From Flavobacterium sp. (GTDB taxonomy: Bacteria; Bacteroidota; Bacteroidia; Flavobacteriales; Flavobacteriaceae), in the NCBI GenBank assembly GCA_030591585.1, contig JAUVAS010000001.1:122036-186035 (forward strand): 64,000 nt of DNA. The letters are read 5' to 3'. Shown here piece by piece: positions 16,912 to 26,021 of the stretch; positions within the stretch are counted from its first letter, which is position 1, and every line of letters starts with the position of its first letter. Made by a program: the position numbers and the translations under genes. The notes beneath the pieces were generated by a model, which made no database searches, was not told the origin of the DNA, and saw only the letters and a program-made list of their open reading frames with translations.

Positions 16912-19584
16912 TTGAGGGGAATCACAAAAATTATAATTTTTTTAATGGCAGTCTTATTTTTGGCAGCCTGTTCACGTAAAAAGAACACTTTTCTTAGTAG
17001 AAATCACCATGCTGTTACAGCAGAATTTAATGCTCTTTATAATGGAAATTTATCGTTTGATACGGGTATAGACGAGTTAACAAGAAGTTTTAGAGATAAT
17101 TTTTGGGAAATACTTCCTGTAGAAAGAATTGAATTTGATGAAGACAAAGTTTTGCCTGGCCAAAATAAAAATCCAAACTTTAATAGGGCCGAAGAAAAAG
17201 CTACAAAGGCAATACAAAAACATTCCGTGTATGTAGATGGAAAAGAATATAATCCGCAAATAGATGAAGCATATATATTATTAGGGAAATCACGTTATTA
17301 TGATACTCGATTTGTACAAGCTTTGGATGCTTTTAATTTTATTTTAAATAAGTATCCTACTAGTAATAGTATAAATCTTGCTAAAGTGTGGAAGGCGAAA
17401 ACAAACATTCGGTTGAATAACGAAGAGGTCGCTATTGAAAGTCTAATAACAATGTTTAAGCAAAAAGAAATTAGTAAAGAAGATTTTGCTGATGCTTCTG
17501 CAATAGTAGCCCAAGCATTTATAAATCTTGACTCTCTTGATGCAGCATTACCCTATATAAAAAGAGCTTCAGAAACCGTAAAAAGCAATGAGTTAAAAGG
17601 GAGGTATTCTTATATAACTGGACAATTATATAATAAGCTAGGACTTAAAGATAGCGCAAATATTGCTTTTGATAATGTTATTGAACTTAACCGTAAATCT
17701 CCACGTATATATATGATTAATGCATATGTGGAAAAAGCTAAGAACTTTGATTTTACAAAAGAAGACAGGGTCGCTTTTTTAGAATTACTTTACGATTTAG
17801 AAAAAAATAGAGAAAATCGCCCATTTCTTGATAAAATTTATAATCAAATTGGCGAATATTACAGAAAAAATGACAGCATAGATTTAGCGATAGAGTTCTA
17901 TAATAAATCTATACAAGCTTATCGTGAAGATCAAATAATGCAATCTGTAAATTATCAAACCTTAGCCGAAATTTACTTTGATTATACTGAATATAAAATA
18001 GCGGGGTCTTATTATGATAGCACTTTAATAAATCTTGAAGAAGGATCTAGACATTGGCGCCGTATTAAAAAGAAACGGGAAAATTTAGACGATGTTATTA
18101 AATACGAAGATATTGCTTTCGTGAACGACAGTATTCTATCTATTGTCAACATGAGTGAATCTCAACAATTAGCTTATTTTACAGAATACACTACAGTATT
18201 AAAACAAAAAGCAATACAGGATTCTATTGCTTTGGTTGAAGCGCAACAAAATATTGAAAATCAAGAGTTTTATAATAATAACAGCAACTCTAGCAAAGGT
18301 GGTCCAAAAAATGGCGGCAGCTTTTATTTTTATAACCAAACCGCGGTATCATATGGCAAGCAAGAATTTTTAAAAAGATGGGGAAATAGAAGCCTAGAAG
18401 ACAATTGGAGGCTTTCAAACAAATTATCTAAACTAAAAAATCTTGAAGAAGAAGAAAGTACTTCAGCACCAATAGCAGAAAATGATCTTTACAAACCAGA
18501 AACCTATATGGCATTAATCCCTAGGGAACAAGGTGTTATTGACAGTATTTCTAAAGAAAGAAATTTCGCTTATTACCAGCTTGGATTAATTTATAAAGAA
18601 AAATTTAAAGAATATGGTTTGGCAATTAACAGACTAGAAACTCTACTCTCTTACAATCCTGAAAAACGTTTAGTTTTACCAACATTATATTTTCTACATA
18701 AAATTTATCTTATAGAAGGAGATGAGGCTTTAGCATCACAATATAAAAATGAAATAATTACTAGATACCCAGACTCTAGATATGCTGAAATATTAAGGAA
18801 TCCCGAAGCAATACTTGCAACTGATGAGTCAAGCCCAGAATATAAATATAGCGAACTATATAGAAAGTTTGAAGACTCAAAATACCAAGATGTCATTGAA
18901 AAATGCGACATATACACTGCACTTTATTTTGGGAATCCAATAATTCCAAAATTTGAGCTTTTAAAAGCTGATGCTATTGGTCGACAACAAGGATTTGAAG
19001 CTTATAAAAGTGCGCTCAATTTTGTTTCATTAAATTACCCTAATTCAGATGAGGGGAAACAAGCTCAAAAACTTTACGCTACTTTATTACCAAAAATTGC
19101 CAACAAAAACTTTTTATCTGATAAAGAAAGTGATAGATGGAAAATAGTTTATAGTTTTAATAGTGATTCTCGAGAATCAGCTGAGAAACTACAAGAAAAA
19201 TTAATTAAAGCTATCGAATTGTTTCATTATGATACGATGTCTACGTCGGTAGATTATTACAATCCAGACACTTTATTTGTTATTATTCACGGTTTAAATT
19301 CTAGATTAGGAGCCCGTGGTTTTGCCGAAGTTTTAAAAGAAAACAAAAAAATTAAACTAAAGAATCCCTTTTTTGAAATCTCTTCACCAAACTATAAAAT
19401 AGTCCAGATACATAAAAATTTAGAAGAATATTTAATAGCAGATTTGTCAAAACCTACCCAAAGTAAAAGTGGGAATAATGAGAAGAAAAGAACCGAAAAA
19501 AACATAATAGAAACCAAAACCAACAAGCAGGAAAAAGAAACTAAAAAAAGTAAAGGTAAAGGGAAATCAGATAAAAAAGGATAA
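16912..19584 (+). CDS. sprE: Type IX secretion/gliding lipoprotein SprE (PorW)
   Basis: 890 residues from a TTG start. Lipoprotein signal with lipobox LAAC (Cys21), then the family-typical SRKKNTFLSRNHHAVTAEFN and SFRDNFWEILPVERI. The remainder is a series of TPR-like helical repeats, and the C-terminus is a Lys-rich low-complexity tail. SprE in Flavobacterium johnsoniae and PorW in Porphyromonas are periplasmic-facing outer-membrane lipoproteins needed for type IX secretion and gliding. That fits the T9SS-tailed proteins encoded on both sides. Bactofilin follows 18 bases later in the same direction. Confidence 0.92.
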   Translation: MRGITKIIIFLMAVLFLAACSRKKNTFLSRNHHAVTAEFNALYNGNLSFDTGIDELTRSFRDNFWEILPVERIEFDEDKVLPGQNKNPNFNRAEEKATKAIQKHSVYVDGKEYNPQIDEAYILLGKSRYYDTRFVQALDAFNFILNKYPTSNSINLAKVWKAKTNIRLNNEEVAIESLITMFKQKEISKEDFADASAIVAQAFINLDSLDAALPYIKRASETVKSNELKGRYSYITGQLYNKLGLKDSANIAFDNVIELNRKSPRIYMINAYVEKAKNFDFTKEDRVAFLELLYDLEKNRENRPFLDKIYNQIGEYYRKNDSIDLAIEFYNKSIQAYREDQIMQSVNYQTLAEIYFDYTEYKIAGSYYDSTLINLEEGSRHWRRIKKKRENLDDVIKYEDIAFVNDSILSIVNMSESQQLAYFTEYTTVLKQKAIQDSIALVEAQQNIENQEFYNNNSNSSKGGPKNGGSFYFYNQTAVSYGKQEFLKRWGNRSLEDNWRLSNKLSKLKNLEEEESTSAPIAENDLYKPETYMALIPREQGVIDSISKERNFAYYQLGLIYKEKFKEYGLAINRLETLLSYNPEKRLVLPTLYFLHKIYLIEGDEALASQYKNEIITRYPDSRYAEILRNPEAILATDESSPEYKYSELYRKFEDSKYQDVIEKCDIYTALYFGNPIIPKFELLKADAIGRQQGFEAYKSALNFVSLNYPNSDEGKQAQKLYATLLPKIANKNFLSDKESDRWKIVYSFNSDSRESAEKLQEKLIKAIELFHYDTMSTSVDYYNPDTLFVIIHGLNSRLGARGFAEVLKENKKIKLKNPFFEISSPNYKIVQIHKNLEEYLIADLSKPTQSKSGNNEKKRTEKNIIETKTNKQEKETKKSKGKGKSDKKG

Positions 19585-19602
19585 TTAATTAAATTAGCAA
19601 TC

Positions 19603-20067
19603 ATGTTTTCAGATAAAAAAGATAAATCAATAGAAAACCCTGGAACAAGCCAAAACCGTATCAATGACGGAACCAATATAAAAGGAGATATAAACTCTAA
19701 TGGTTATTTTAGAATTGACGGGAACATTGAAGGGAATGTAAAAACACCCTCTAAGGTTGTAGTCGGAAAAACAGGTGTTATTATAGGAACCCTTAGTTGT
19801 AAAAACGCTGATATTGAAGGGAGAATAAAAGGAACTCTCAATATTTCAGAAACACTTACGCTTAAATCTACCGCATATATTGAAGGAGAAGTGGTCGTTG
19901 GGAAATTAGCGGTAGAACCAGGAGCAACGTTTAACGCGACTTGCTTAATGAAAGGAACAGTTACAGAACAACAATTGCCAAAAGACAAAGAAGAGGTGTT
20001 GAAAACAAACTCTTACCTTCGCCAGCAAAGAATTAAAACCGCTACCCCAGAAAAGACCGAATCATAA
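19603..20067 (+). CDS. Bactofilin (polymer-forming cytoskeletal protein)
   Basis: 154 residues. The central beta-helix of the bactofilin family (DUF583) is clear from hydrophobic/glycine periodicity: GDINSNGYFRIDGNIEGNV, GVIIGTLSCKNADIEGRI, AYIEGEVVVGKLAVEPGA. Bactofilins polymerise without nucleotide into filaments at the inner membrane and help localise envelope machinery. The flanking tails are short and charged. It lies between sprE and the ATP synthase genes, with 3 bases to the next start, so it may be read through into the atp operon. Confidence 0.92.
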   Translation: MFSDKKDKSIENPGTSQNRINDGTNIKGDINSNGYFRIDGNIEGNVKTPSKVVVGKTGVIIGTLSCKNADIEGRIKGTLNISETLTLKSTAYIEGEVVVGKLAVEPGATFNATCLMKGTVTEQQLPKDKEEVLKTNSYLRQQRIKTATPEKTES

Positions 20068-20070
20068 CAG

Positions 20071-20289
20071 ATGTCTAATAATGATAAAAAAGGCATTAGG
20101 CGTTGGGCAATACTGTCTGGTATAGGAATACAAATGGGTGTTATTATATTTTTGTTTGTAAAAGGAGGTGTCTGGATAGATAGCACGTACAATCACAGCG
20201 AAAAGCTTTTTACAATTATTTTCACACTTCTTGGAGTTGCAGTTTCATTATTTCTAGTGCTTAAACAAACTAACGAGTTAAATAAATGA
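20071..20289 (+). CDS. AtpZ/AtpI-like F0 accessory protein
   Basis: 72 residues with two membrane segments, one around ILSGIGIQMGVIIFLFVKGG and one around LFTIIFTLLGVAVSLFLVL. This is the pattern of the AtpZ/AtpI family, which assists assembly or ion supply of the F0 rotor. Its place immediately before the F0 genes supports the call. It overlaps the next gene by 4 bases. Confidence 0.82.
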   Translation: MSNNDKKGIRRWAILSGIGIQMGVIIFLFVKGGVWIDSTYNHSEKLFTIIFTLLGVAVSLFLVLKQTNELNK

Positions 20290-20675
20290 AACGTACAAGC
20301 CTTCTCTTTTTATTATTGTTATTAGCATTATTAGTATTGAGTTTTGCAATTCATCTTTTTGCATTGCATTTTACGGGTAATCCTCTTTTCGGAAACCAAA
20401 TTTTACTTTCTTATGTGGTTAATTATTTATTAGCGGCAACTGTTTTATTAGTAGTTGAGAAAACATTAAGTAATAATTCTGCTCAAGCAGGCTTTGTTTT
20501 TATGGCAGGAAGCGCGCTAAAATTTTTAGTGTTCTTTTTAGTGTTCTATCCAGTATATAAAGCAGATGACAAGATGGATGTGATAGAATTTACTGCCTTT
20601 TTTGTTCCGTATGCCATCTGTTTGATTGCCGAAGTTATGTACCTTTCTAAACAGCTTAATAATCAGGCGAATTAA
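20286..20675 (+). CDS. DUF6168-like small membrane protein in the atp operon
   Basis: 129 residues with four hydrophobic segments, beginning RTSLLFLLLLLALLVLSFAI. The position between the AtpZ-like gene and atpB, and the general character, fit the flavobacterial DUF6168 family, which I take to be an AtpI-like accessory protein. Family name is from memory; function unproven. Start overlaps the previous gene by 4 bases (ATGA). Confidence 0.7.
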   Translation: MKRTSLLFLLLLLALLVLSFAIHLFALHFTGNPLFGNQILLSYVVNYLLAATVLLVVEKTLSNNSAQAGFVFMAGSALKFLVFFLVFYPVYKADDKMDVIEFTAFFVPYAICLIAEVMYLSKQLNNQAN

Positions 20676-20733
20676 TAAAATCGAGGAGAGTTAAAAAAAA
20701 GTGCAAATAGTTTTTTCTTTTTATAAAGAACAG

Positions 20734-20741
20734 TATTTTTG
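20734..20741 (+). promoter_or_regulatory. Putative internal promoter before atpB
   Basis: TATTTTTG, a perfect TAnnTTTG -7 box, lies 34 bases before ATG 20776, in the 91-base gap after the DUF6168-like gene. It would let atpB-atpG be transcribed independently of the upstream genes. Confidence 0.55.
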
Positions 20742-20775
20742 CACCGATTTTTAAAGCCAATATATTTTGTTTACT

Positions 20776-21858
20776 ATGCAAAGCAATTATTTAGTAAAAT
20801 TCCTTACAATCATACTTTTAGTTTTTGGCATGAATGTGCAGGCACAACATGAAGAACCTCAAACAACAAAAGAAGATGTTAGTTTTAAAGCAAAAATCAA
20901 GGAAAGTATAAATCATCACTTGTTAGATTCGCATGATTTTACTTTTTTTAGTGATAGCGAAACAGGAAAACATTATGGTTTTTCACTTCCTGTAATTCTT
21001 TGGGATAAAGAAGATGGATTACAACTTTTTTCTTCATCAAAATTTCATCATGGTGAAACTGTAGCCGAAAACAATGGTAATTACTACAAATTATACCATA
21101 ATAAGGTATATAAAACAGATGCAGAAGGAACCATTACTTTAGACGACCATCATCATCCAACACAAGCAAAACCTTTAGATTTTTCAATCACAAAAAGTGT
21201 ATTGATGATAATTGTTACAGGTATCCTTATGCTTTTAGCATTTGTGGGTATGGCAAAATCCTTCAAAAAAGGACCAATTGTTACTGGTGCTGGACGATTT
21301 TTAGAACCGATCATACTTTATATTAGAGACGAGATTGCTATTCCAAATATTGGTGTAAAAAAACACAAAAAATATATGCCCTATTTATTAACGGTATTTT
21401 TCTTTGTATGGTTTTTAAACTTATTTGGATTGACCCCTCTTGGCGTAAATGTTACAGGTAATATTGCTGTTACTTTTGCTTTAGCATTGATTACTTTTGT
21501 GATCACTCAGTTTTCGGGGAATAAAAATTACTGGAAACATATTTTTTGGATGCCAGGAGTACCAGTGCCAATGAAAATTATTTTAGCTCCTATAGAATTA
21601 TTAGGAGTAATGATTAAACCTTTCGCGTTAATGATTCGTTTGTATGCAAACATTATGGCAGGACACATTGTGTTAATGAGTTTGATAGGTTTAATATTTG
21701 TGTTCCAGAATTGGATAGGTAGTAGTTTAACATTCGTGTTATCCTTTGCCATTTCAATGATAGAACTTTTAGTAGCTTTATTACAAGCATATATCTTCAC
21801 CATGCTATCAGCCTTATATTTTGGCTTTGCTGTTGAAGAGCACGATGAAGCTCATTAA
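20776..21858 (+). CDS. atpB: ATP synthase F0 subunit a
   Basis: 360 residues from ATG 20776; the upstream TTG at 20767 is less likely. An N-terminal signal-peptide-like segment (LVKFLTIILLVFGMNVQAQ) and a His-rich extension of over 100 residues precede the conserved five-helix core, as is usual in Bacteroidota. The essential Arg is in FALMIRLYANIMAGH, where the E. coli AGE motif reads AGH, as in mitochondrial subunit a. It forms the proton half-channels against the c-ring in the inner membrane. Confidence 0.95.
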   Translation: MQSNYLVKFLTIILLVFGMNVQAQHEEPQTTKEDVSFKAKIKESINHHLLDSHDFTFFSDSETGKHYGFSLPVILWDKEDGLQLFSSSKFHHGETVAENNGNYYKLYHNKVYKTDAEGTITLDDHHHPTQAKPLDFSITKSVLMIIVTGILMLLAFVGMAKSFKKGPIVTGAGRFLEPIILYIRDEIAIPNIGVKKHKKYMPYLLTVFFFVWFLNLFGLTPLGVNVTGNIAVTFALALITFVITQFSGNKNYWKHIFWMPGVPVPMKIILAPIELLGVMIKPFALMIRLYANIMAGHIVLMSLIGLIFVFQNWIGSSLTFVLSFAISMIELLVALLQAYIFTMLSALYFGFAVEEHDEAH

Positions 21859-21900
21859 TAAATTTGAATATTTAATGTTTAATTTTTAATTATATATATT

Positions 21901-22092
21901 ATGGAGATCCCAGCGATTGTAGGTGCAGGTTTAGTAGTAATTGGTGCCGGTATCGGTATCGGTAGAATTGGTGGTTCAGCAATGGACGCTATTGCTCGTC
22001 AGCCAGAAGCTTACGGAAAAATTCAAACAGCAATGCTAATTGCAGCAGCGCTTATTGAAGGTATTGGATTTGCTGCATTATTTGCAGTTTAA
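21901..22092 (+). CDS. atpE: ATP synthase F0 subunit c
   Basis: 63 residues, two membrane helices joined by the polar loop ARQPEA, and the ion-binding Glu in AALIEGIGFAALF. Gly follows the Glu where Na+-type c subunits have Ser/Thr, which suggests H+ coupling. It forms the rotor ring. It is followed by a strong 16-bp hairpin before atpF. Confidence 0.96.
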   Translation: MEIPAIVGAGLVVIGAGIGIGRIGGSAMDAIARQPEAYGKIQTAMLIAAALIEGIGFAALFAV

Positions 22093-22100
22093 CAAAACCC

Positions 22101-22137
22101 AAACAACAATTGCAACGGTTGGTTGCAATTGTTGTTT
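22101..22137 (+). promoter_or_regulatory. Intra-operonic hairpin between atpE and atpF
   Basis: AAACAACAATTGCAAC (22101-22116) and GTTGCAATTGTTGTTT (22122-22137) form a perfect 16-bp stem with loop GGTTG, 8 bases after the atpE stop. It ends in only three T bases, so it is more likely a partial terminator or 3' mRNA stabiliser than a full stop. Confidence 0.8.
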
Positions 22138-22171
22138 AATTAAAATTAAAAAAATTATTTAAAATATATTC

Positions 22172-22672
22172 ATGGAAAAGTTAATTAACGATTTCTCTTT
22201 TGGACTTTTTTTCTGGCAGATAACACTTTTTTTGCTATTACTTTTATTATTAAAAAAGTTTGCTTGGAAACCTATTTTAGACGCTCTTGATGAGAGAGAA
22301 GAAGGGATAAAAGCAGCATTAGATGCAGCGGAAAACGCAAAATTAGAAATGCAAAACCTTCAATCAGATAACGAAAAATTATTACAAGAAGCTCGTTCTG
22401 AAAGAGAGACTATGATAAAAGAAGCTCGTGAAATTAAAACTAAAATGATTTCAGTTGCAAAAGATGAAGCTAAACTAGCGGCAGACGATATGATTTCTCA
22501 AGCTCAACAAGCAATAGAGAACGAAAAGAAATCTGCAATGGCAGAGATAAAAAATCAAATCGCATCACTTTCTATCGAAATAGCTGAAAAAGTAGTTAAA
22601 GAAGAACTTTCTAACAAAGACAAGCAATTAAAATTGGTTGAAGATATGTTAGGAGATGCTACTTTAAATTAG
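22172..22672 (+). CDS. atpF: ATP synthase F0 subunit b
   Basis: 166 residues: one N-terminal membrane helix (FFWQITLFLLLLLLLKKFAW), the KPILDALDEREEGI motif typical of subunit b, then a long charged coiled coil rich in Ala, Glu and Lys. It is the peripheral stalk linking F0 to F1. It lies 12 bases before atpH. Confidence 0.95.
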   Translation: MEKLINDFSFGLFFWQITLFLLLLLLLKKFAWKPILDALDEREEGIKAALDAAENAKLEMQNLQSDNEKLLQEARSERETMIKEAREIKTKMISVAKDEAKLAADDMISQAQQAIENEKKSAMAEIKNQIASLSIEIAEKVVKEELSNKDKQLKLVEDMLGDATLN

Positions 22673-22683
22673 ATAAAATAATT

Positions 22684-23226
22684 ATGAGCGGAAGCAGAGC
22701 ATCCATACGATACGCAAGAGCAGTTTTACAACAAGCTAACGATGCAAATAACGCAAACGTTGTGTTTGATGATATGCAAAGCGTACATGCAACGATCCAA
22801 GCAAGTAAAGAATTACAAATGGTACTTAGTAGCCCTGTAATTACTGCAGGCGATAAACAAAATGCCTTGTTAGCAATTTTTGAACATCAATCAGATGCAA
22901 CCAAATCTCTAATTAAAGTATTGGTAGAAAACAAACGTACCCGTTTATTGGACGATGTTTCAACAAACTATATTGATTTGTACAATGAAGCTCAAGGAGT
23001 AAAAATAGCACAAGTAACAACCGCTGTAGCTCTTACAGATGAACTTTCAGAAAAGGTTTTGGCAAAAATTAAGGAGCTTACAGGGAGTGATAAAGTTACC
23101 ATAGAAAGCATAATAGACGAATCTATAATAGGAGGCTTTATTCTTAGAATAGGTGACCTTCAATATAATGCTAGTATTTCAAATAATCTGGCAAGAATAA
23201 AAAGAGAATTTAGTAAAAGTATATAA
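22684..23226 (+). CDS. atpH: ATP synthase F1 subunit delta
   Basis: 180 residues. The N-terminal helical bundle starts RASIRYARAVLQQA, and the C-terminal part carries the family signature IDESIIGGFILRIGDLQYNA. It connects the peripheral stalk to the top of the alpha/beta hexamer. Length and position are as expected. Confidence 0.95.
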   Translation: MSGSRASIRYARAVLQQANDANNANVVFDDMQSVHATIQASKELQMVLSSPVITAGDKQNALLAIFEHQSDATKSLIKVLVENKRTRLLDDVSTNYIDLYNEAQGVKIAQVTTAVALTDELSEKVLAKIKELTGSDKVTIESIIDESIIGGFILRIGDLQYNASISNNLARIKREFSKSI

Positions 23227-23263
23227 ATAAATTTCAGATACTAATCTGAATAATATAATTAAA

Positions 23264-24841
23264 ATGGCAGAAGTTAAACCAGCTGAAGTATCAGCAATAT
23301 TAAAGAAACAATTATCGGGTTACGAATCTACCGCTTCTTTAGACGAAGTAGGAAGTGTATTAACTGTAGGTGATGGTATTGCACGTGTTTACGGACTTTC
23401 TAATGTTCAATATGGTGAATTAGTTGAGTTCGAAAACGGATTAGAAGGGATTGTACTTAACCTCGAAGAAGATAATGTGGGTGTAGTATTATTAGGGCAT
23501 TCAACAGATATTGTTGAAGGAGCTACTGTAAAACGTACACAACGTATTGCATCTATCAATGTTGGAGAAGGAATTGTGGGTCGTGTAGTAAATACTTTAG
23601 GAGATCCTATCGATGGTAAAGGAGCAATTACAGGGGAAACTTTTGAAATGCCACTAGAGCGTATCGCACCAGGGGTTATTTTTAGAGAACCAGTAACAGA
23701 ACCATTACAAACAGGAATTAAAGCAATTGATGCGATGATTCCAGTAGGTAGAGGACAACGTGAGTTGGTTATTGGTGACCGTCAAACAGGTAAGACAACG
23801 GTTTGTATTGATACCATTTTAAATCAAAAAGAATTTTACGATGCTGGAGAACCTGTTTATTGTATCTATGTTGCCATAGGTCAAAAAGCTTCTACAGTAG
23901 CGAATATAGCTAAAGTATTAGAAGAAAAAGGAGCGCTAGCCTATACAACTATTGTAGCGGCAAACGCATCAGATCCTGCTCCAATGCAAGTATATGCTCC
24001 TTTTGCAGGTGCTGCAATTGGTGAGTATTTTAGAGATACAGGTCGTCCTGCTTTAATTGTCTATGATGATTTATCAAAGCAAGCAGTAGCGTATCGTGAA
24101 GTATCATTATTATTACGTCGCCCACCGGGACGTGAAGCATATCCTGGAGATGTTTTCTACCTTCACTCAAGGTTATTAGAGCGTTCTGCAAAAATCATTA
24201 ATAACGATGAAATTGCAAAAAACATGAATGACCTTCCTGCGTCTTTAAAAGATAAAGTTAAAGGAGGAGGTTCATTAACAGCGCTGCCTATTATTGAAAC
24301 ACAAGCGGGAGATGTTTCGGCATATATCCCAACCAATGTAATTTCGATTACAGATGGTCAGATATTTTTAGATGGAGATTTATTTAACTCTGGTGTACGT
24401 CCAGCAATTAACGTAGGTATTTCGGTATCTCGTGTGGGAGGTAATGCACAGATTAAATCAATGAAGAAAGTTGCGGGTACATTAAAACTGGATCAAGCAC
24501 AGTTCCGTGAACTTGAGGCGTTTGCTAAATTTGGTTCTGATCTTGATGCTGCGACACTTAACGTAATTGAAAAAGGAAGACGTAATGTTGAAATCCTTAA
24601 ACAAGCACAAAACGATCCGTTTACAGTAGAAGATCAAATTGCAATTATTTATGCAGGATCTAAAAACTTATTACGCGACGTTCCAGTTACTAAGATTAAA
24701 GAATTTGAAGCAGATTATATCGAATTCTTAAATGCAAAGCATAGAGATACTTTAGATACATTAAAAGCAGGAAAATTAACCGATGAGGTGATTGCTGTTT
24801 TAACTAATGTAGCAAAAGACCTCACTGCTAAATATAACTAA
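23264..24841 (+). CDS. atpA: ATP synthase F1 subunit alpha
   Basis: 525 residues, full length. The P-loop is [13 protein letters not shown]. Other hallmarks are [33 protein letters not shown] and [20 protein letters not shown], and the alpha signature [14 protein letters not shown]. It forms the catalytic hexamer with beta, whose gene is not in this operon. It is followed by an 83-base spacer with a heptamer repeat before atpG. Confidence 0.97.
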   Translation: MAEVKPAEVSAILKKQLSGYESTASLDEVGSVLTVGDGIARVYGLSNVQYGELVEFENGLEGIVLNLEEDNVGVVLLGHSTDIVEGATVKRTQRIASINVGEGIVGRVVNTLGDPIDGKGAITGETFEMPLERIAPGVIFREPVTEPLQTGIKAIDAMIPVGRGQRELVIGDRQTGKTTVCIDTILNQKEFYDAGEPVYCIYVAIGQKASTVANIAKVLEEKGALAYTTIVAANASDPAPMQVYAPFAGAAIGEYFRDTGRPALIVYDDLSKQAVAYREVSLLLRRPPGREAYPGDVFYLHSRLLERSAKIINNDEIAKNMNDLPASLKDKVKGGGSLTALPIIETQAGDVSAYIPTNVISITDGQIFLDGDLFNSGVRPAINVGISVSRVGGNAQIKSMKKVAGTLKLDQAQFRELEAFAKFGSDLDAATLNVIEKGRRNVEILKQAQNDPFTVEDQIAIIYAGSKNLLRDVPVTKIKEFEADYIEFLNAKHRDTLDTLKAGKLTDEVIAVLTNVAKDLTAKYN

Positions 24842-24886
24842 AAAGAAGTAATCGGTTAGCAGTATTTAGTCAGCAGAAATAAATTG

Positions 24887-24921
24887 ACTGAATACTGAAT
24901 ACTGAATACTGCGTACTGAAA
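24887..24921. repeat. Heptamer tandem repeat between atpA and atpG
   Basis: Five 7-base units: ACTGAAT three times (24887-24907), then ACTGCGT and ACTGAAA. The upstream CAGTATTTAGTCA (24860-24872) is a near-complement of TGACTGAATACTG (24885-24897), so the block can also fold into a hairpin. Confidence 0.75.
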
Positions 24922-24924
24922 AGA

Positions 24925-25791
24925 ATGGCAAATTTAAAAGAAATACGTAATAGAATAGCTTCGGTATCTTCAACGATGCAGATTACTAGTGCCATGAAAA
25001 TGGTATCTGCTGCAAAGCTGAAAAAAGCACAAGATGCAATTACCACATTGCGTCCGTATGCTGATAAACAAACCGAGTTATTACAAAATCTAAGCGCAAG
25101 TTTAGATGGCGATGTAGGTAGTGATTATACCAATCAACGAGAAGTAAAAAAAGTATTACTAGTTGCTATTTCTTCTAATCGTGGATTAGCAGGAGCGTTT
25201 AATTCAAACATTGTAAAAGGGTGTAATGCTTTAATTGAGGAGTCTTACAAAAACACACAAGTTGATTTTATTACTTTAGGTAAAAAAGCAGGTGATGTTA
25301 TTGTAAAAGACCACACAGTTATTGAAAGTAATACTGAAATATTTGATGATTTAACTTTTGATAACAATGCTATAATCGCTGAAAATTTAATGAATTTATT
25401 TACTGAAGGCACGTACGATAAAATAGTGCTAGTGTATAATAAATTTAAAAATGCTGCCACTCAAATTATCACTACAGAGCAATTTTTACCAATTGTTTCA
25501 GTGAGTAATTCTGAAGAGAAAACAGTTACAGCAGATTATATTTTTGAACCTTCAAAAGAAAAAATTGTAGAAGAATTAATTCCGAAGAGTTTAAAAATGC
25601 AATTATTTAAGGCACTTAGAGACTCCTCTGCAAGTGAGCACGGAGCCCGTATGACAGCAATGCATAAAGCAACAGATAATGCAACAGAGCTTAGAGACGA
25701 ACTAAACTTACAGTACAACAAAGCAAGACAAGCATCTATTACTAACGAGATTTTAGAAATTGTTGGTGGTGCGGAAGCGTTAGCAGGTTAG
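24925..25791 (+). CDS. atpG: ATP synthase F1 subunit gamma
   Basis: 288 residues. The N-terminus ANLKEIRNRIASVSSTMQIT and the C-terminus ITNEILEIVGGAEALAG are the conserved coiled-coil halves of the central stalk; the internal SSNRGLAGAFNSNI is also typical. It turns within the alpha/beta hexamer. It is the last gene of this operon and is followed by an intrinsic terminator. The genes for beta and epsilon (atpD, atpC) are not in the window, consistent with the split arrangement seen in Bacteroidota. Confidence 0.96.
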   Translation: MANLKEIRNRIASVSSTMQITSAMKMVSAAKLKKAQDAITTLRPYADKQTELLQNLSASLDGDVGSDYTNQREVKKVLLVAISSNRGLAGAFNSNIVKGCNALIEESYKNTQVDFITLGKKAGDVIVKDHTVIESNTEIFDDLTFDNNAIIAENLMNLFTEGTYDKIVLVYNKFKNAATQIITTEQFLPIVSVSNSEEKTVTADYIFEPSKEKIVEELIPKSLKMQLFKALRDSSASEHGARMTAMHKATDNATELRDELNLQYNKARQASITNEILEIVGGAEALAG

Positions 25792-25815
25792 TAAAAAACA
25801 AACTATTTAAAAGGA

Positions 25816-25841
25816 AAGCCTTCTAAGTTTTTAGAAGGCTT
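25816..25841 (+). terminator. Intrinsic terminator of the atp operon
   Basis: AAGCCTTCTAA (25816-25826) / TTAGAAGGCTT (25831-25841), a perfect 11-bp stem with loop GTTT, followed by TATTAGTTTTT. It is 24 bases after the atpG stop. Confidence 0.85.
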
Positions 25842-25934
25842 ATTAGTTTTTATCTATTTTAAAAGTTTTCTCTTAAAAACTTTGCTAATTCGTTTTTTTT
25901 TTCAGCTTTGTAGGGTAATGATTACTAAAATTTA

Positions 25935-26021
25935 ATTTTATTCATAATAATTGTAATAAAACTCCCCAATTAATTAAGGTGAACTTTTTATTAACCCTTA
26001 ATTTATTATTATGAATAAAAT
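25935..26021 (+). promoter_or_regulatory. Long inverted repeat covering the start codon of the second metzincin gene
   Basis: ATTTTATTCATAATAAT (25935-25951) is the exact reverse complement of ATTATTATGAATAAAAT (26005-26021), which contains the ATG at 26011. Between them AATTAAGG (25972-25979) pairs with CCTTAATT (25996-26003), a nested hairpin ending one base before the outer arm. If transcription starts upstream of 25935, the mRNA leader would bury its own start codon in a double-stem structure. Inverted-repeat geometry is seen directly; a regulatory role is inference. Confidence 0.65.

Noticed and set aside
20767-20775. TTG start for atpB giving three extra residues.
   Set aside because: ATG 20776 gives a normal signal peptide and better distance from the -7 box.
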